Below are positions 29,342-38,920 of a stretch of DNA of 64,000 nt, piece by piece. The notes below the pieces were generated by a model that was not told the origin of the DNA, made no database searches, and saw only the letters and a list, made by a program, of their open reading frames with translations. The stretch spans positions 1 to 64,000 of the forward strand of contig NZ_PEAX01000007.1 in NCBI RefSeq assembly GCF_002807685.1, in the 5' to 3' direction. The first letter of the stretch is position 1. Each line of letters begins with the position of its first letter. Made by a program: the position numbers and the translations under genes. The stretch comes from Neoalteromonas flava. GTDB lineage: Bacteria > Pseudomonadota > Gammaproteobacteria > Enterobacterales > Alteromonadaceae.

Positions 29342-30099
29342 CGTTAAATCTGATCTACAATGAGCTTCGATTACAAGTCATGGAAATGAAGCAATACTGG
29401 TTTGAAACAGTGAGTGGTTTGTTGTTCGTGATCGCGGTCTTCTTAGGCCTGTTTTATGGGGTCAAGGGCTTTGTAGTCGAGCAAGGTGACAATCAATCAT
29501 TGGATGGATTACTGTTTGGCTTTTTACTCTGGTCATTCGCGACCAGCGCCTACAGTTCAGTCACTAAAAGCATCATCGAAGATACTCAGCGGGGTTACAT
29601 TGAACAGCTATTTCTTTGTCCGCAAGGGATTGTACGCTTGCTGCTTAGTCGCTCGGTCGCGGAACTATTGACTGGCATCATTATGTTAATCGGCATGGCG
29701 TACATCACTATGTGGCTAACCGGGAACTGGCTAGACATTAATTTTTTGTATTTCTTTGCGATTTTGTTCTTAGCTGCACCTTCCTTAATTGGCTTAGGTT
29801 TAATCATCAGTGGCTTTGCTCTGGTGTTTAAAAAAGTCGAAACTTTGGGAGCGTTGTTGACCATCGGTTTAATGGGTTTGGTCGCGCTCGATGGATTACC
29901 GCTCAATGTGTTTACGTTTTTGCCCTTTGTGGCGGGCGCATCATTAGCGCGAGAAGTCGTGCTTGAACAACTTCCCGCGAATGGATTGTATGTTGGTATT
30001 GTTGCCCTTAACTCAGCGCTTTATTTAGCTGCTGGTTGGCAAGTTTTTCGCTTGCTTGAGCGAATGGTTAAACGGCGAAATTTGATTGGGCAGTATTGA
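29338..30099 (+). CDS. ABC-2 type transporter permease
   Basis: The 253-residue product has six membrane helices in the ABC-2 layout; EDTQRGYIEQLFLCPQGIVRL is the typical cytoplasmic coupling stretch. It pairs with the preceding ATPase (four-base overlap). Cargo cannot be deduced. Its end lies four bases from the end of the converging nagP gene. Confidence 0.87.
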   Translation: MTLNLIYNELRLQVMEMKQYWFETVSGLLFVIAVFLGLFYGVKGFVVEQGDNQSLDGLLFGFLLWSFATSAYSSVTKSIIEDTQRGYIEQLFLCPQGIVRLLLSRSVAELLTGIIMLIGMAYITMWLTGNWLDINFLYFFAILFLAAPSLIGLGLIISGFALVFKKVETLGALLTIGLMGLVALDGLPLNVFTFLPFVAGASLAREVVLEQLPANGLYVGIVALNSALYLAAGWQVFRLLERMVKRRNLIGQY

Positions 30100-30103
30100 T
30101 TGA

Positions 30104-31423
30104 TTAACTGCCCCACTGGCGCAAACGATGACCTGCGTGTGCGTAGTACGCAATAAATGCGTAACAAGGTAATAGCATCCAATACGCACTTTGACTATTG
30201 CTGCTTTCAGCAATTACCCCATAGGCTAATGGTAAGATTGCGCCGCCTGCGATACCCATAATCAACAATGCTGAACCGCGCGCTGTCAGGTTACCGAGTT
30301 CTGCCAATGCCAATGGCCAAACGGCGGGCCATACGAGAGCGTTCGCCAGTCCGAGTAAAGCGATGTAGGCGATGGTATCAGGTACGCTCGCGATACCTAA
30401 CCAGCCCCAAAGAGTATCGGCGACCAAGGTTGAGTCGGGCGACGAAAATACCACTAACACCGACAAGACCAATCCAAACCATGCTGACATTGCCAGTGCT
30501 TGTGATTGGGAAATAAACCGCGGAATGACCAGTAACCCAATAACATAACCTAACACCATAAATGCCATAGTATAGCTGGTTAACGCAGTGGCATTGGCAA
30601 CCCCTAATTGCGAACCAAATAGGCCAATAGTGTCACCGGCAATCACTTCGACTCCAACGTACACAAATAAGGTTAACGCACCCAAAATTAATTGCGGGTG
30701 GGCAAACAACGATTGTTGTTGAGTGCTATCTTGGGATTCTGTAGATAAATCTAATTCAGGTAACGAGGATAGCTTTAACGCACCCGCTAAAATCACCAAC
30801 ACAACTGCCATGCCCAAGTACGGCATGACTAGGCCATTAGCTAACTGAGTAACTTTTTCTGCTCGGGCAACGTCACTGAGTTGCGCTACCGATTGCGCGG
30901 TTACGCCAGCAAATTCACCGAGTACTAACGCGGTAAACACGATTGGTGCGATAAAACCGGCGGCCTTATTTAAAAATCCCATCACCGAAATGCGCACCGC
31001 CGCAGTTTCATGCGGACCGATTTTAACAATATAGGGGTTGGACGCAGTCTGCAGAATGGTAAGGCCTGAGCCAACAATAAATTGCGCAATTAAAAACACG
31101 GCGAAGGTTTGTGAATAAGCCGCTGGGATAAATAAAATGCAACCTACTGCAATGATCAGCAAACCAATCACCATTGCCCACTTGTAGCCGGTTTTATCGA
31201 GCACCCAAGACATGGGTAGCGCCATTACGGTGTAGGCAATGTAAAAAGAGAACGCGACTAATAGTGCTTGGGTTTCAGTTAGATCACAGACGATTTGCAG
31301 AAAGGGTATTAATGCACCATTTAACCAAGTGATAAATCCGAAGATAAAAAATAAACCGCCAATAATCAGCATTGGGACTAATGCGCTTTGTGTTTTAGTT
31401 ACCGGTAGGGTTTTTACTGTCAT
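30104..31423 (-). CDS. nagP: N-acetylglucosamine permease, FucP-type MFS
   Basis: The 439-residue, 12-helix transporter has the FucP family features GGLFFIFGFITWLNGALIPF, YIAYTVMALPMSWVLDKTGY and LQTASNPYIV. In marine gammaproteobacteria such proteins next to nagA are NagP, which imports N-acetylglucosamine without phosphorylation. AGGAGAAACCC precedes the ATG. It lies nine bases after nagA on the same strand, so both probably form one message. Confidence 0.87.
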   Translation of the reverse strand: MTVKTLPVTKTQSALVPMLIIGGLFFIFGFITWLNGALIPFLQIVCDLTETQALLVAFSFYIAYTVMALPMSWVLDKTGYKWAMVIGLLIIAVGCILFIPAAYSQTFAVFLIAQFIVGSGLTILQTASNPYIVKIGPHETAAVRISVMGFLNKAAGFIAPIVFTALVLGEFAGVTAQSVAQLSDVARAEKVTQLANGLVMPYLGMAVVLVILAGALKLSSLPELDLSTESQDSTQQQSLFAHPQLILGALTLFVYVGVEVIAGDTIGLFGSQLGVANATALTSYTMAFMVLGYVIGLLVIPRFISQSQALAMSAWFGLVLSVLVVFSSPDSTLVADTLWGWLGIASVPDTIAYIALLGLANALVWPAVWPLALAELGNLTARGSALLIMGIAGGAILPLAYGVIAESSNSQSAYWMLLPCYAFIAYYAHAGHRLRQWGS

Positions 31424-31432
31424 GGGTTTCTC

Positions 31433-32575
31433 CTAGCGCTCTGGTTGACGTGCGACGCCACCCAAAAAGACGGTTTGAATATTAAGCTCAGCATCAAGGG
31501 CTACAAGATCAGCGCGCATGCCTACCGCAATACTGCCGCGTTGTTGCTCTATACCAAGGGCTTTAGCGGGAGTTGATGAGGCCATAGTAATCGCATCAAA
31601 TAGTGTAACCTGACACTGATCCACAAGGTTGCGGACAGCATCAATCATGGTCAAACATGAACCTGCAAGAGTGCCATCAGGTGTAGTCAGTTTATTGTTG
31701 GCTTTGCTAATTGTGGTTGCAAAGAAGGGCATCTCGGTCTCGTCACTGGCAGCTAACGCCATCGCGTCGGTTACTAGACATATACGCTCAGGACCCAAGC
31801 ACTTGAGTGCGATAGTGCAGCAGATAGGGTCAACGTGATGCCCATCCACTATCAATCCTGCGAAACACTCTTTTGATTGTAGCGCAACACCAACCATGCC
31901 TGGTTGACGGGTTTGTAAGGGCGACATCGCGTTAAATAAGTGGGTAAATCCGGTGGCGCCCGCGTCTAAGGCGGCTTGGGTTTGCTCGGCATTGGCTGCT
32001 GAATGCCCAAGAAAAACGATAACCCCTGCAGCAACTAAGCTGGCTATGGTCGACGGTGATACAGTTTCAGGCGCCAAGGTAACCATGACTTGGCCAAGTT
32101 CAGGTTGGCAAAGTAGTTCTAACTCTTCGGCTGTTGGTGGGCGGATATGTTCACTTGGATGCACACCCTTGCGAGCTTGACTTAACCACGGGCCTTCAAA
32201 GTGCACGCCGATTATTGCGTCTGGGTTATTCTGACGGGCCGCGACAATTGCCTTTGCTGCAGCGTGCATAGTCTCAGCGCTATCTGTTATCAATGTTGGT
32301 AGCATGCCGGTCGTGCCGAAAGCATGATGCGCTGCAAATAATGTGTTTACTGCGCTGGCTGTCGTTTGCTGATTAAGCAAAACACCGCCGCCGCCATTGA
32401 CTTGCAGGTCGATAAAACCAGGTACTAGTTGGGTAACGGAATAATCTGCATCGACCCTTCCAGCGCCATTGATAGCAGTAATAACACCTTGCTCCACCGT
32501 TACCGCTTGGTTTTCCAACCAGCCGTCGGGGGTCATTAACCGTTGGCAATTAATTGTAAAGCTTTGTGCTTGCAT
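31433..32575 (-). CDS. nagA: N-acetylglucosamine-6-phosphate deacetylase
   Basis: The 380-residue amidohydrolase removes acetate from GlcNAc-6-P. Diagnostic blocks are PGFIDLQVNGGGGVLLN, GVHFEGPWLSQARKGVHP (metal Glu), LGHSAANAEQT, GATGFTHLFNAM, VDGHHVDP and LVTDAMALA. It is first in the nagA-nagP unit. The GlcNAc kinase and NagB deaminase that would complete the pathway are not in this window, nor is a regulator. Confidence 0.93.
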   Translation of the reverse strand: MQAQSFTINCQRLMTPDGWLENQAVTVEQGVITAINGAGRVDADYSVTQLVPGFIDLQVNGGGGVLLNQQTTASAVNTLFAAHHAFGTTGMLPTLITDSAETMHAAAKAIVAARQNNPDAIIGVHFEGPWLSQARKGVHPSEHIRPPTAEELELLCQPELGQVMVTLAPETVSPSTIASLVAAGVIVFLGHSAANAEQTQAALDAGATGFTHLFNAMSPLQTRQPGMVGVALQSKECFAGLIVDGHHVDPICCTIALKCLGPERICLVTDAMALAASDETEMPFFATTISKANNKLTTPDGTLAGSCLTMIDAVRNLVDQCQVTLFDAITMASSTPAKALGIEQQRGSIAVGMRADLVALDAELNIQTVFLGGVARQPER

Positions 32576-32909
32576 GCGTTTTCATCAGGACGGAGTACGA
32601 ATGTTGTCAAATACTACCGCAGATCACATTAATATCTGGAATAAATTCATTCTGAATAAAACGGACAGCAGAAAGGCCCACCGATTTTAGAGTCATCTTC
32701 AGTAACCGACCTGCAGGCGCAACGTTATTAATTTAACTGAGAAACTTCTTGATTGAGCCAGTTTAATGGACGCCCTTGCTGACATAAACGCAATATCTGG
32801 TTGCCTAGAAACTGCACTCATAAGACGCTGACTCGGTTCTTAAAGAACACTGCTTGGGACCTCGCATCTATAATTGCGGTCTAAATATCCGCTGTTCAAC
32901 CTTTGATAG
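32576..32909. other. Intergenic region upstream of nagA and downstream of the Tat protein gene
   Basis: These 334 bases hold no convincing gene. The half near 32580-32690 must contain the nagA promoter (minus strand), but no clear -35/-10 pair stands out. A weak minus-strand hairpin around 32857-32881 (GACC-GCA / TGC-GGTC with a two-base bulge) could end the Tat-protein operon. Confidence 0.4.
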
Positions 32910-34559
32910 CTATCCAAGCGTCCCATTGACGATCGGCTCAAAGGCGGTGAGCGAATCCATCAGTGCGGCATTGCCTAATCCATGGGCTGGGAATAAGTCA
33001 GCGAAGCGCGCTTGTTCTCCATGTAATGCGAGATAATTCAGGATCACCGTTTCCACTAGCAGGTTCACATTGTTAGCTGCGGGGGTCGCTGCTGTTTCAA
33101 CCGAGCCATCGCGACGCATAAAGCCGATTTGCTGGTGGCGCGCTTGTTGCTCTGCTGTAGCACCAATGAGCTGTGGTACACCGCCGGGATTATAAACCAG
33201 GAAGAACGAACCAGCGGTAGAGGAATTATCACCGGTCCACACGCCTTTGCCGCGGCCAAACTCAGAATCATCAATCATGCCATTGCTGAATACCGAACCA
33301 TCGCTATACACGTACATCATCAATGGTACTCCTACTCTTGCGGCGTACTCCAAACAAGCGCCCATGCAACGACCGGCGCGTAAATCGCGGATCTCACCGG
33401 TAGCGCGATTACCCACGTGGTAATCGTAACCACCCATAGTAATAGTGCCTGCTCCAGCGAAGCCATTGATAACCAATTTCATGATTGATGCGGTTTTCTG
33501 AAATTCGCGGTCATTGTCGAATTCCTCACGGCTAAATATACCTTGCTCACCAACAATTTGCGGATCAAGCGAAGGGTCGAGTGTACTAGGATCACCAAAT
33601 CGGTCGGTGATATCGGCACTTTTTACATAGCCACAACGAACTAAATCCTTGAGTACATCGTCTGTAGTAATTTGCGTGTTCACGCGACCAAGTTTCATAT
33701 CACTAATGCGTTGGATGGATTCCATCACTGCTACCGAATCTTGCTGGCTTAATAGACCCACGAGATCACCGGTGTCTACCAGCCCAGTGACATCCGATGG
33801 GCGGTCGACTTTGGTCGGTCTGGCGTTAGGATCGATCATATTGAAGGGCGCCATAGAATTTGCCCCAGAATCGCTGGTACGCGACCCGATCAAACTTAAC
33901 AACGAGCCGTCGGCACCACCCTTGTAGATCCCATACATAGGATTGTGGGGGTTATTGCCGGTATCATTTTCTGAGCGCGCGGGTATTACCGCGCCATTGA
34001 TATTGGCGCGATTGGTCACCGCTACCTTTTCCAAGATACCACGCAAAAATGCGCTATCCGAGTGAAAGGCTAAGCCCAACTCTTGATTGATAAAATCACT
34101 TAATCCGGTGTTTGGATTCGCAATGCTGGGGATCATATCACCCGGTAAGCCTTGCCGGTCATAACCTTGCGTACTTAGAAAGTCGAGCTGTCCGCCCTGA
34201 CCACCAATCAATACATTAGAGCCTGCAATGTTGGCGCCCCCGGCCAAGTCAAAAACGATAAAGGGGATTTTGCCAGCGCCTTGAGTGGCGATTCCGCAGC
34301 CCGCTTTCAACGCTTCAATATCCGGCGATAAGTCAGCAAACGCTTTACGCGGAGCGGCGAAAAGGCTCATAACGGATGTTCCAGCAATGGTCGCTGCACC
34401 CGCAGCAAAGCCTTGGGCGATGAAATCGCGACGCGAGAGCGGACGCGCGTGATCATTCAGTAACAGCGGCGCATCGTGGTCAAGTGGCGCATGCAAGCGC
34501 TTATTTTTACTCGTGGTGCGACGTGCAAAGCTGAAGGTTTTAGTTTTGCTTGTGGTCAT
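32910..34559 (-). CDS. Tat-exported protein of the DUF1501/DUF1552-like kind
   Basis: The 549-residue product has a long basic N-terminus and a twin-arginine signal (LSRRDFIAQGFAAGAATIAG, near residues 41-60). The mature part begins around LSPDIEALKAGCGIATQGAG and has GKIPFIVFDLAGGANIAGSN, resembling the Tat-exported DUF1501/DUF1552 proteins that accompany DUF1592/1588/1585 proteins in other bacteria. Tat export suggests folding or cofactor loading in the cytoplasm. No catalytic motif is evident. It is the last of three minus-strand genes; GAGGGAG precedes the ATG. Family assignment is from layout and context. Confidence 0.62.
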   Translation of the reverse strand: MTTSKTKTFSFARRTTSKNKRLHAPLDHDAPLLLNDHARPLSRRDFIAQGFAAGAATIAGTSVMSLFAAPRKAFADLSPDIEALKAGCGIATQGAGKIPFIVFDLAGGANIAGSNVLIGGQGGQLDFLSTQGYDRQGLPGDMIPSIANPNTGLSDFINQELGLAFHSDSAFLRGILEKVAVTNRANINGAVIPARSENDTGNNPHNPMYGIYKGGADGSLLSLIGSRTSDSGANSMAPFNMIDPNARPTKVDRPSDVTGLVDTGDLVGLLSQQDSVAVMESIQRISDMKLGRVNTQITTDDVLKDLVRCGYVKSADITDRFGDPSTLDPSLDPQIVGEQGIFSREEFDNDREFQKTASIMKLVINGFAGAGTITMGGYDYHVGNRATGEIRDLRAGRCMGACLEYAARVGVPLMMYVYSDGSVFSNGMIDDSEFGRGKGVWTGDNSSTAGSFFLVYNPGGVPQLIGATAEQQARHQQIGFMRRDGSVETAATPAANNVNLLVETVILNYLALHGEQARFADLFPAHGLGNAALMDSLTAFEPIVNGTLG

Positions 34560-34578
34560 TCTCGGTTCTCCCTCATCG

Positions 34579-37023
34579 CTATTGCAAAGTTACGGCTGCA
34601 CTGCCAAGAACTGCGGCACACGTGGCTTTTACTACCGTAGCCGTGGTGCTAGCGCTACAGGAATTGGATTGTGTGCAGCTGATTAGACGATCGATTAACG
34701 TGTCTAGTTCTTGGCCAACATCACTGGCATCAGGCTGGGTCGCAATCTCGGTGCCGAGCATACGCATGAGCAGTGGATCAGTCAGTGCTGTTCGAGCGCT
34801 TGCGCTAAATGCTTGTTCAGGCGCAGCATTAAAATCGATATCTGGGAATACCGCTTGGCGATACTGCGGCTCCTCGACTAAAACATCGCAGTAGCGAATG
34901 GCTAATTGGGTTATCGCCATCTGATTTGAGGCGACGAAACTGCTGATATCGGTTACCGAGGGCAACTGCTGACGCAGGGTTGTGTAGGTCTGGCGCACAC
35001 TTGAATGTTGCGCAGGAACACCGGTTAGGGTCGCCATACTAGCATTGATTTCAGCAAATTGGCGAAAACCGATATCGGATTGCGCCGGCAAATCCACAGG
35101 GACGGCTATTGGAGGTGCCGGCGCAGGAACGCGCACATAACTCTGCGTACCCAGACGGTCGAAGGTTAAAAAGAATTCATCTTGCTCCGGGCCTTTTTCG
35201 ACCGCAACAATCGTACCTTGGCGCGACAATGGATAACCCGTTTCGGCGTCCACAGCTGCAGCTTCTACCACCGTGTTTAAAGGACTGTATACCTGTCCGC
35301 CACTGGACTCTCGTCCGTTGACACCAATCCGCATACCTTCCAGTGGAATATCTTCAGCTAATTGTTGGTCGCGTGTATTGATCACGAAGGGCTCACTGAA
35401 CAGGTAGCTGTAACTATCGAATTGGCTGGCTTCAAACACTACATAAGTATCAGCTACCCCAATAATGTCACCAATGCCAAACAGCAGATAAAATTTTTGC
35501 CCGACACCGGCAGCAAAATTACGCTCTATTTGCGTTGGATCGAGTGTACGATTATGAATAGCAACCAGGCGCAGTGTACCGGCCCAGGGAACATCACCTG
35601 ATGCTTCGTTGCCAAGCACGAAAGCAAAACTGTCATCCCATTCCGCAAGGTTACCTGCAGTAACGCCATCCAGATCATCGGTAAATACGCCATTTACAAA
35701 GATTTGGCGGCCGTTTACACCGTCATAATTGACTACCACATGCTGTAGAGCTGCCTGTAAATCTTCGTCTGCATCGGCTGTTGATAGTGCGGGCTCGCCA
35801 TTGCCATCAGTATTACTGGTGCGGACCAAGGCGTCGTAGTTATACAGCGTTTGCCCTATGGTAAAGTTGCGTCGATCTCTACCGCCAGAGTAACTGACGA
35901 TCCGAGCAGGGCCTTCTTGGGTAACGTTGGCTGGGGCTACCCAAGCTTCAATGGCAAATTCACCCGTCGCGCTGATCAAGTCATGCAATTTTTTACTGTT
36001 GGTGGTTGCGCCCTGAGCTTTACCATTGAGTAATTGAATGCCCCAGCCGCCGACCCAATTAAAGCTACCGCTTAAGGTCAGATCCAGAGCAGGTTCAACA
36101 CCACTGGTGTCAAATGCCTGATTGCCAAAACCCGTTTTGAATTCCCATTTACCAATGAGATGGTTTTCAAAGCGTCCACCCCCACTGGCTAATGTTCCCT
36201 CAAACAAAGTTGTGGCATTAGACACAACCCAATCAGGATCAATGGCAGTGACGTCAATGGTGGCCGCAAAAGCGCTGATAGCATCAGTCAATTCGAGAGC
36301 ATTTTGTTGGCAATCTGACCAGCAGTTATGGAATTCATCCCGCAAACGAGCGACCAAGCGCGATTGCGCGGGCAGGTCTAAATTAATACGCTCTTTCGCT
36401 GCTGCGTAGGCTTCAACTACGTCATTACTGGCAAAATAGGGTGAGATGGGGATTGCCGCACTACTGGTATGGCAACCAACACAATATTCATTGAGCAGTG
36501 GATATACTGTTGCAGCAAAATCTGTTGCGTCGCTAGGAAAGTTTTTATTTGCTCCTGGGGCTCGAGTGGCGGGCGGCTGCAATACGATTTGATTGGCTTG
36601 TTGCTCTTGCGCGGTCCAATTAGTCAGCCAGGTGCTCATAATATCGGTACATGCTGTGGTACTGGACAACCAACAGTTATGCCCGCCAGCGACCTTTACA
36701 ATTAATGCGGAATTACCCGGCTGGGAAAAGTCGATATAGGCATTGATATCTGCGTAGGCTAGGTTGATATCGTCATTGCGCGCAAATGCAGGGGATTGCT
36801 GTCCTTGCACGTGACACGCGCCGCATCGATCTGTCGTGGCGAGATTGTCCCATACGTTCAACTTGAAATTTAATACGTCATCAGTTGCTGGCGCGGGGCC
36901 ATTGTAGTTGACCACGGGACTATCAGTCGGTGGTGGCATAGGCGTCGGAGTTACCTGTGTTTCACTGCCGCCACAGCCGATCAATAGAGTTCCTAATATT
37001 ATGCAGGGTAATAATTGTTTCAT
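34579..37023 (-). CDS. Lipoprotein with two CxxCH modules and a LamG-like domain
   Basis: From ATG 37023 the 814-residue product has a lipobox (LLIGC-GG, Cys 17), a Pro/Thr-rich linker and two similar N-terminal modules: CGACH (67-71) then HNCW (115-118), and CVGCH (181-185) then HNCW (232-235). A concanavalin/LamG-like region follows (about 290-510; GKWEFKTGFG, GEFAIEAWVAP, LRLVAIHNRTLDP), and a long C-terminal part without a recognised domain. CxxCH suggests covalent c-type haem. GGGAG precedes the start, two bases after the upstream stop. I infer an outer-membrane, surface or periplasmic electron-transfer and glycan-binding protein. Confidence 0.72.
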   Translation of the reverse strand: MKQLLPCIILGTLLIGCGGSETQVTPTPMPPPTDSPVVNYNGPAPATDDVLNFKLNVWDNLATTDRCGACHVQGQQSPAFARNDDINLAYADINAYIDFSQPGNSALIVKVAGGHNCWLSSTTACTDIMSTWLTNWTAQEQQANQIVLQPPATRAPGANKNFPSDATDFAATVYPLLNEYCVGCHTSSAAIPISPYFASNDVVEAYAAAKERINLDLPAQSRLVARLRDEFHNCWSDCQQNALELTDAISAFAATIDVTAIDPDWVVSNATTLFEGTLASGGGRFENHLIGKWEFKTGFGNQAFDTSGVEPALDLTLSGSFNWVGGWGIQLLNGKAQGATTNSKKLHDLISATGEFAIEAWVAPANVTQEGPARIVSYSGGRDRRNFTIGQTLYNYDALVRTSNTDGNGEPALSTADADEDLQAALQHVVVNYDGVNGRQIFVNGVFTDDLDGVTAGNLAEWDDSFAFVLGNEASGDVPWAGTLRLVAIHNRTLDPTQIERNFAAGVGQKFYLLFGIGDIIGVADTYVVFEASQFDSYSYLFSEPFVINTRDQQLAEDIPLEGMRIGVNGRESSGGQVYSPLNTVVEAAAVDAETGYPLSRQGTIVAVEKGPEQDEFFLTFDRLGTQSYVRVPAPAPPIAVPVDLPAQSDIGFRQFAEINASMATLTGVPAQHSSVRQTYTTLRQQLPSVTDISSFVASNQMAITQLAIRYCDVLVEEPQYRQAVFPDIDFNAAPEQAFSASARTALTDPLLMRMLGTEIATQPDASDVGQELDTLIDRLISCTQSNSCSASTTATVVKATCAAVLGSAAVTLQ

Positions 37024-37025
37024 GT

Positions 37026-38252
37026 CTATTCTCCCATGCAATATTCAGCGGTAGCAGCGAATAACTGTTTCAGCTGATAGCCGTCACTTTTAAAGTCAGC
37101 AGTAATGGTGTTGATTGCTGCTCTATCGGCTGCGTCTTGCGGGTCGCGAAGGCAAACATTCTTAAAGACTTTTTTCACCTGGCATTGCGCAAATGCATGA
37201 CTGTTGGCAAGTTCCTCGCCCATACTTTTAGCACCATAGCCAAAGCCTACAAGGGTGTCAGACCAGCCTAAGGTTTGGTTGATCCCAGCCCGCCAGTAAT
37301 TGTCCCATCGGTCATCTTCGGTGATGAATCCAAAGGGAAAGTTATTGGCGTTAATCCAATACTTTGCTTGCACACGCAAACCGGTTTGCGCATCGGTTTC
37401 GCCATTTTGGTTGTAACTGATTTGACCGTTTTCGCCTTCAGGGTCGTTGTTTATGTCGTAGTCATATTCGTAGTAAGCAAACGCTTGAGCGAGCGGATCC
37501 ATACCGGAATGACAACCAACACAGCTGTTGATGAATATGCGTGAGTCACCACCGGGGCTACGGCTTAAATCTTGTCGGATCCGGTCTGGCGGCAAGGACG
37601 TATCTTTTAAGCCCTCAAGATCAGTACAGAGGTGATTCATTAAGGTAAAACGCAGCATAGCGCGGTTAGTACCGTCTTTAAAAAAAGCCCGCGCACCCTG
37701 ACGGGTGGTCATAACTCCAGCCGTGGCTTCTGATGGTAGATCACTGTGTGACGATTGAGTTGTAGCGACTAACGCTTGGGCTAAATCAATGCCTTGCTCT
37801 TCGAGCGCAAGGTAATGCGCGTTATTACTCGGCGAATAGGCCGGAACATTATAATTGCTCGCCGCGATATACAGCAGGTCAGCAGTTAAAATTTCTCGAA
37901 AGTCGCGGTCATCGCGCACCACACCGATCACCGTTGCAGTGTAATCATTCAGCGGAGCGAAAACGTCAAATTCTTCATTAGTCCATGGCGTTACAAGCTG
38001 CTTAAGCGTAACGCTGTAAAAGGCTGGATGCTGCATCGCAATTGCCGCAGCTGCGCGAGTATCACCTGAGTCGAGCAAACCCTGCATTTGCGTAAGTGTT
38101 GAGATGTCTGCCGGTACACCTGCAATTCGGTCGTGTAGTCGTTTACTTTGTTCTAAAGTGCCAGCTTGTACAACAAGCGAAGTGAATGCTGTGAGAGCAA
38201 AAAGGGTACGGCAAACGTTGGCAAACCTGCGAGGACGAAATAGGGACTGCAT
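37026..38252 (-). CDS. Exported DUF1588/DUF1585-like protein with one CxxCH
   Basis: From ATG 38252 (AAGGAG six bases upstream) the 408-residue product has a signal peptide (about 1-30, ending VVQA). CVGCHSGMDPLAQAF at 244-258 matches the CxxCHxxMDP core of DUF1588, and FAQCQVKKVFKNVCLRDP near 370 resembles DUF1585. These domains belong to the large PSD-type cytochrome proteins common in planctomycetes; this is a compact version. It is the first gene of the minus-strand operon, with two bases to the next. A frame extended to 38339 lacks a signal peptide. Confidence 0.68.
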   Translation of the reverse strand: MQSLFRPRRFANVCRTLFALTAFTSLVVQAGTLEQSKRLHDRIAGVPADISTLTQMQGLLDSGDTRAAAAIAMQHPAFYSVTLKQLVTPWTNEEFDVFAPLNDYTATVIGVVRDDRDFREILTADLLYIAASNYNVPAYSPSNNAHYLALEEQGIDLAQALVATTQSSHSDLPSEATAGVMTTRQGARAFFKDGTNRAMLRFTLMNHLCTDLEGLKDTSLPPDRIRQDLSRSPGGDSRIFINSCVGCHSGMDPLAQAFAYYEYDYDINNDPEGENGQISYNQNGETDAQTGLRVQAKYWINANNFPFGFITEDDRWDNYWRAGINQTLGWSDTLVGFGYGAKSMGEELANSHAFAQCQVKKVFKNVCLRDPQDAADRAAINTITADFKSDGYQLKQLFAATAEYCMGE

Positions 38253-38920
38253 AATCTCTCCTTGGATACATCGGAACAAACAACGTCGATGCATCGAATC
38301 GGCAATATAGGTGGGTATCGGTGTGCAATAAATCGTCACTTTTGCAGTTACGTCTGATTTCTCATACCCGAAGTCTATCGATAGGTGTTCTTTTCACATT
38401 TTATGCCCATTCATGTAAGCGCCTGATAAATATAGCTATTGATGCTTATTTGAAACGGTAACTAAAGATACTTCGATAAGATCTGTAGCCAAACTTGCAC
38501 AGTTGAGCGATATACCTAACGCGAAAATTGGCACATCCGGTTTGATGTAAAGCTGAATATTCAAGCTTTAACAGCAGTCTGAGGGTTGTGATTAGGTATG
38601 GAATAGGCGTGACTATTTTGCAACACCACAGGCAGCTAGCGTGTTACTGCATCAAATAGTGACTTTATTTAGCTATTTAAATCAACGGGTTATATATTTA
38701 TCTTTGGAGTATAAAGCAAGCTGTAAGGTATAGATTTATATTCCATTGCTCATTTTTCAAACTTGTTTGCGCACAAGTCTCATGGGAGTTTGCACAGCCT
38801 AGTCGCCTAGTACGAGCGCACTAAATTTCCCTCTTAATTGGGCAGGTGTGGTCGGGTTGAGACACTATTTTGTTGTGTTGTTTTAGCTATGCTAGGGCTG
38901 GAAAACTGTGAGACTTAGCA
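38253..38920. promoter_or_regulatory. Divergent intergenic region between the two halves of the envelope module
   Basis: These 668 bases carry no plausible gene and must hold the promoters for both operons. Two inverted repeats stand out: an imperfect one at 38549-38570 (aaagctgaatattcaagcttta) and ACTTGT-ttgcgc-ACAAGT at 38761-38778. No convincing sigma-70 pair can be assigned by eye. The length is unusual for this compact window and suggests several regulator sites. Confidence 0.5.

Noticed and set aside
31433-32575. A frame on the plus strand within nagA (for example 31953-32180)
   Set aside because: The minus-strand nagA frame has all family motifs; the opposite frames have none.
32580-32640. 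Possible NagR/NagC operator upstream of nagA
   Set aside because: Only a TTTGACAACATTCG half-site is seen; the second half is missing, so no operator can be claimed.
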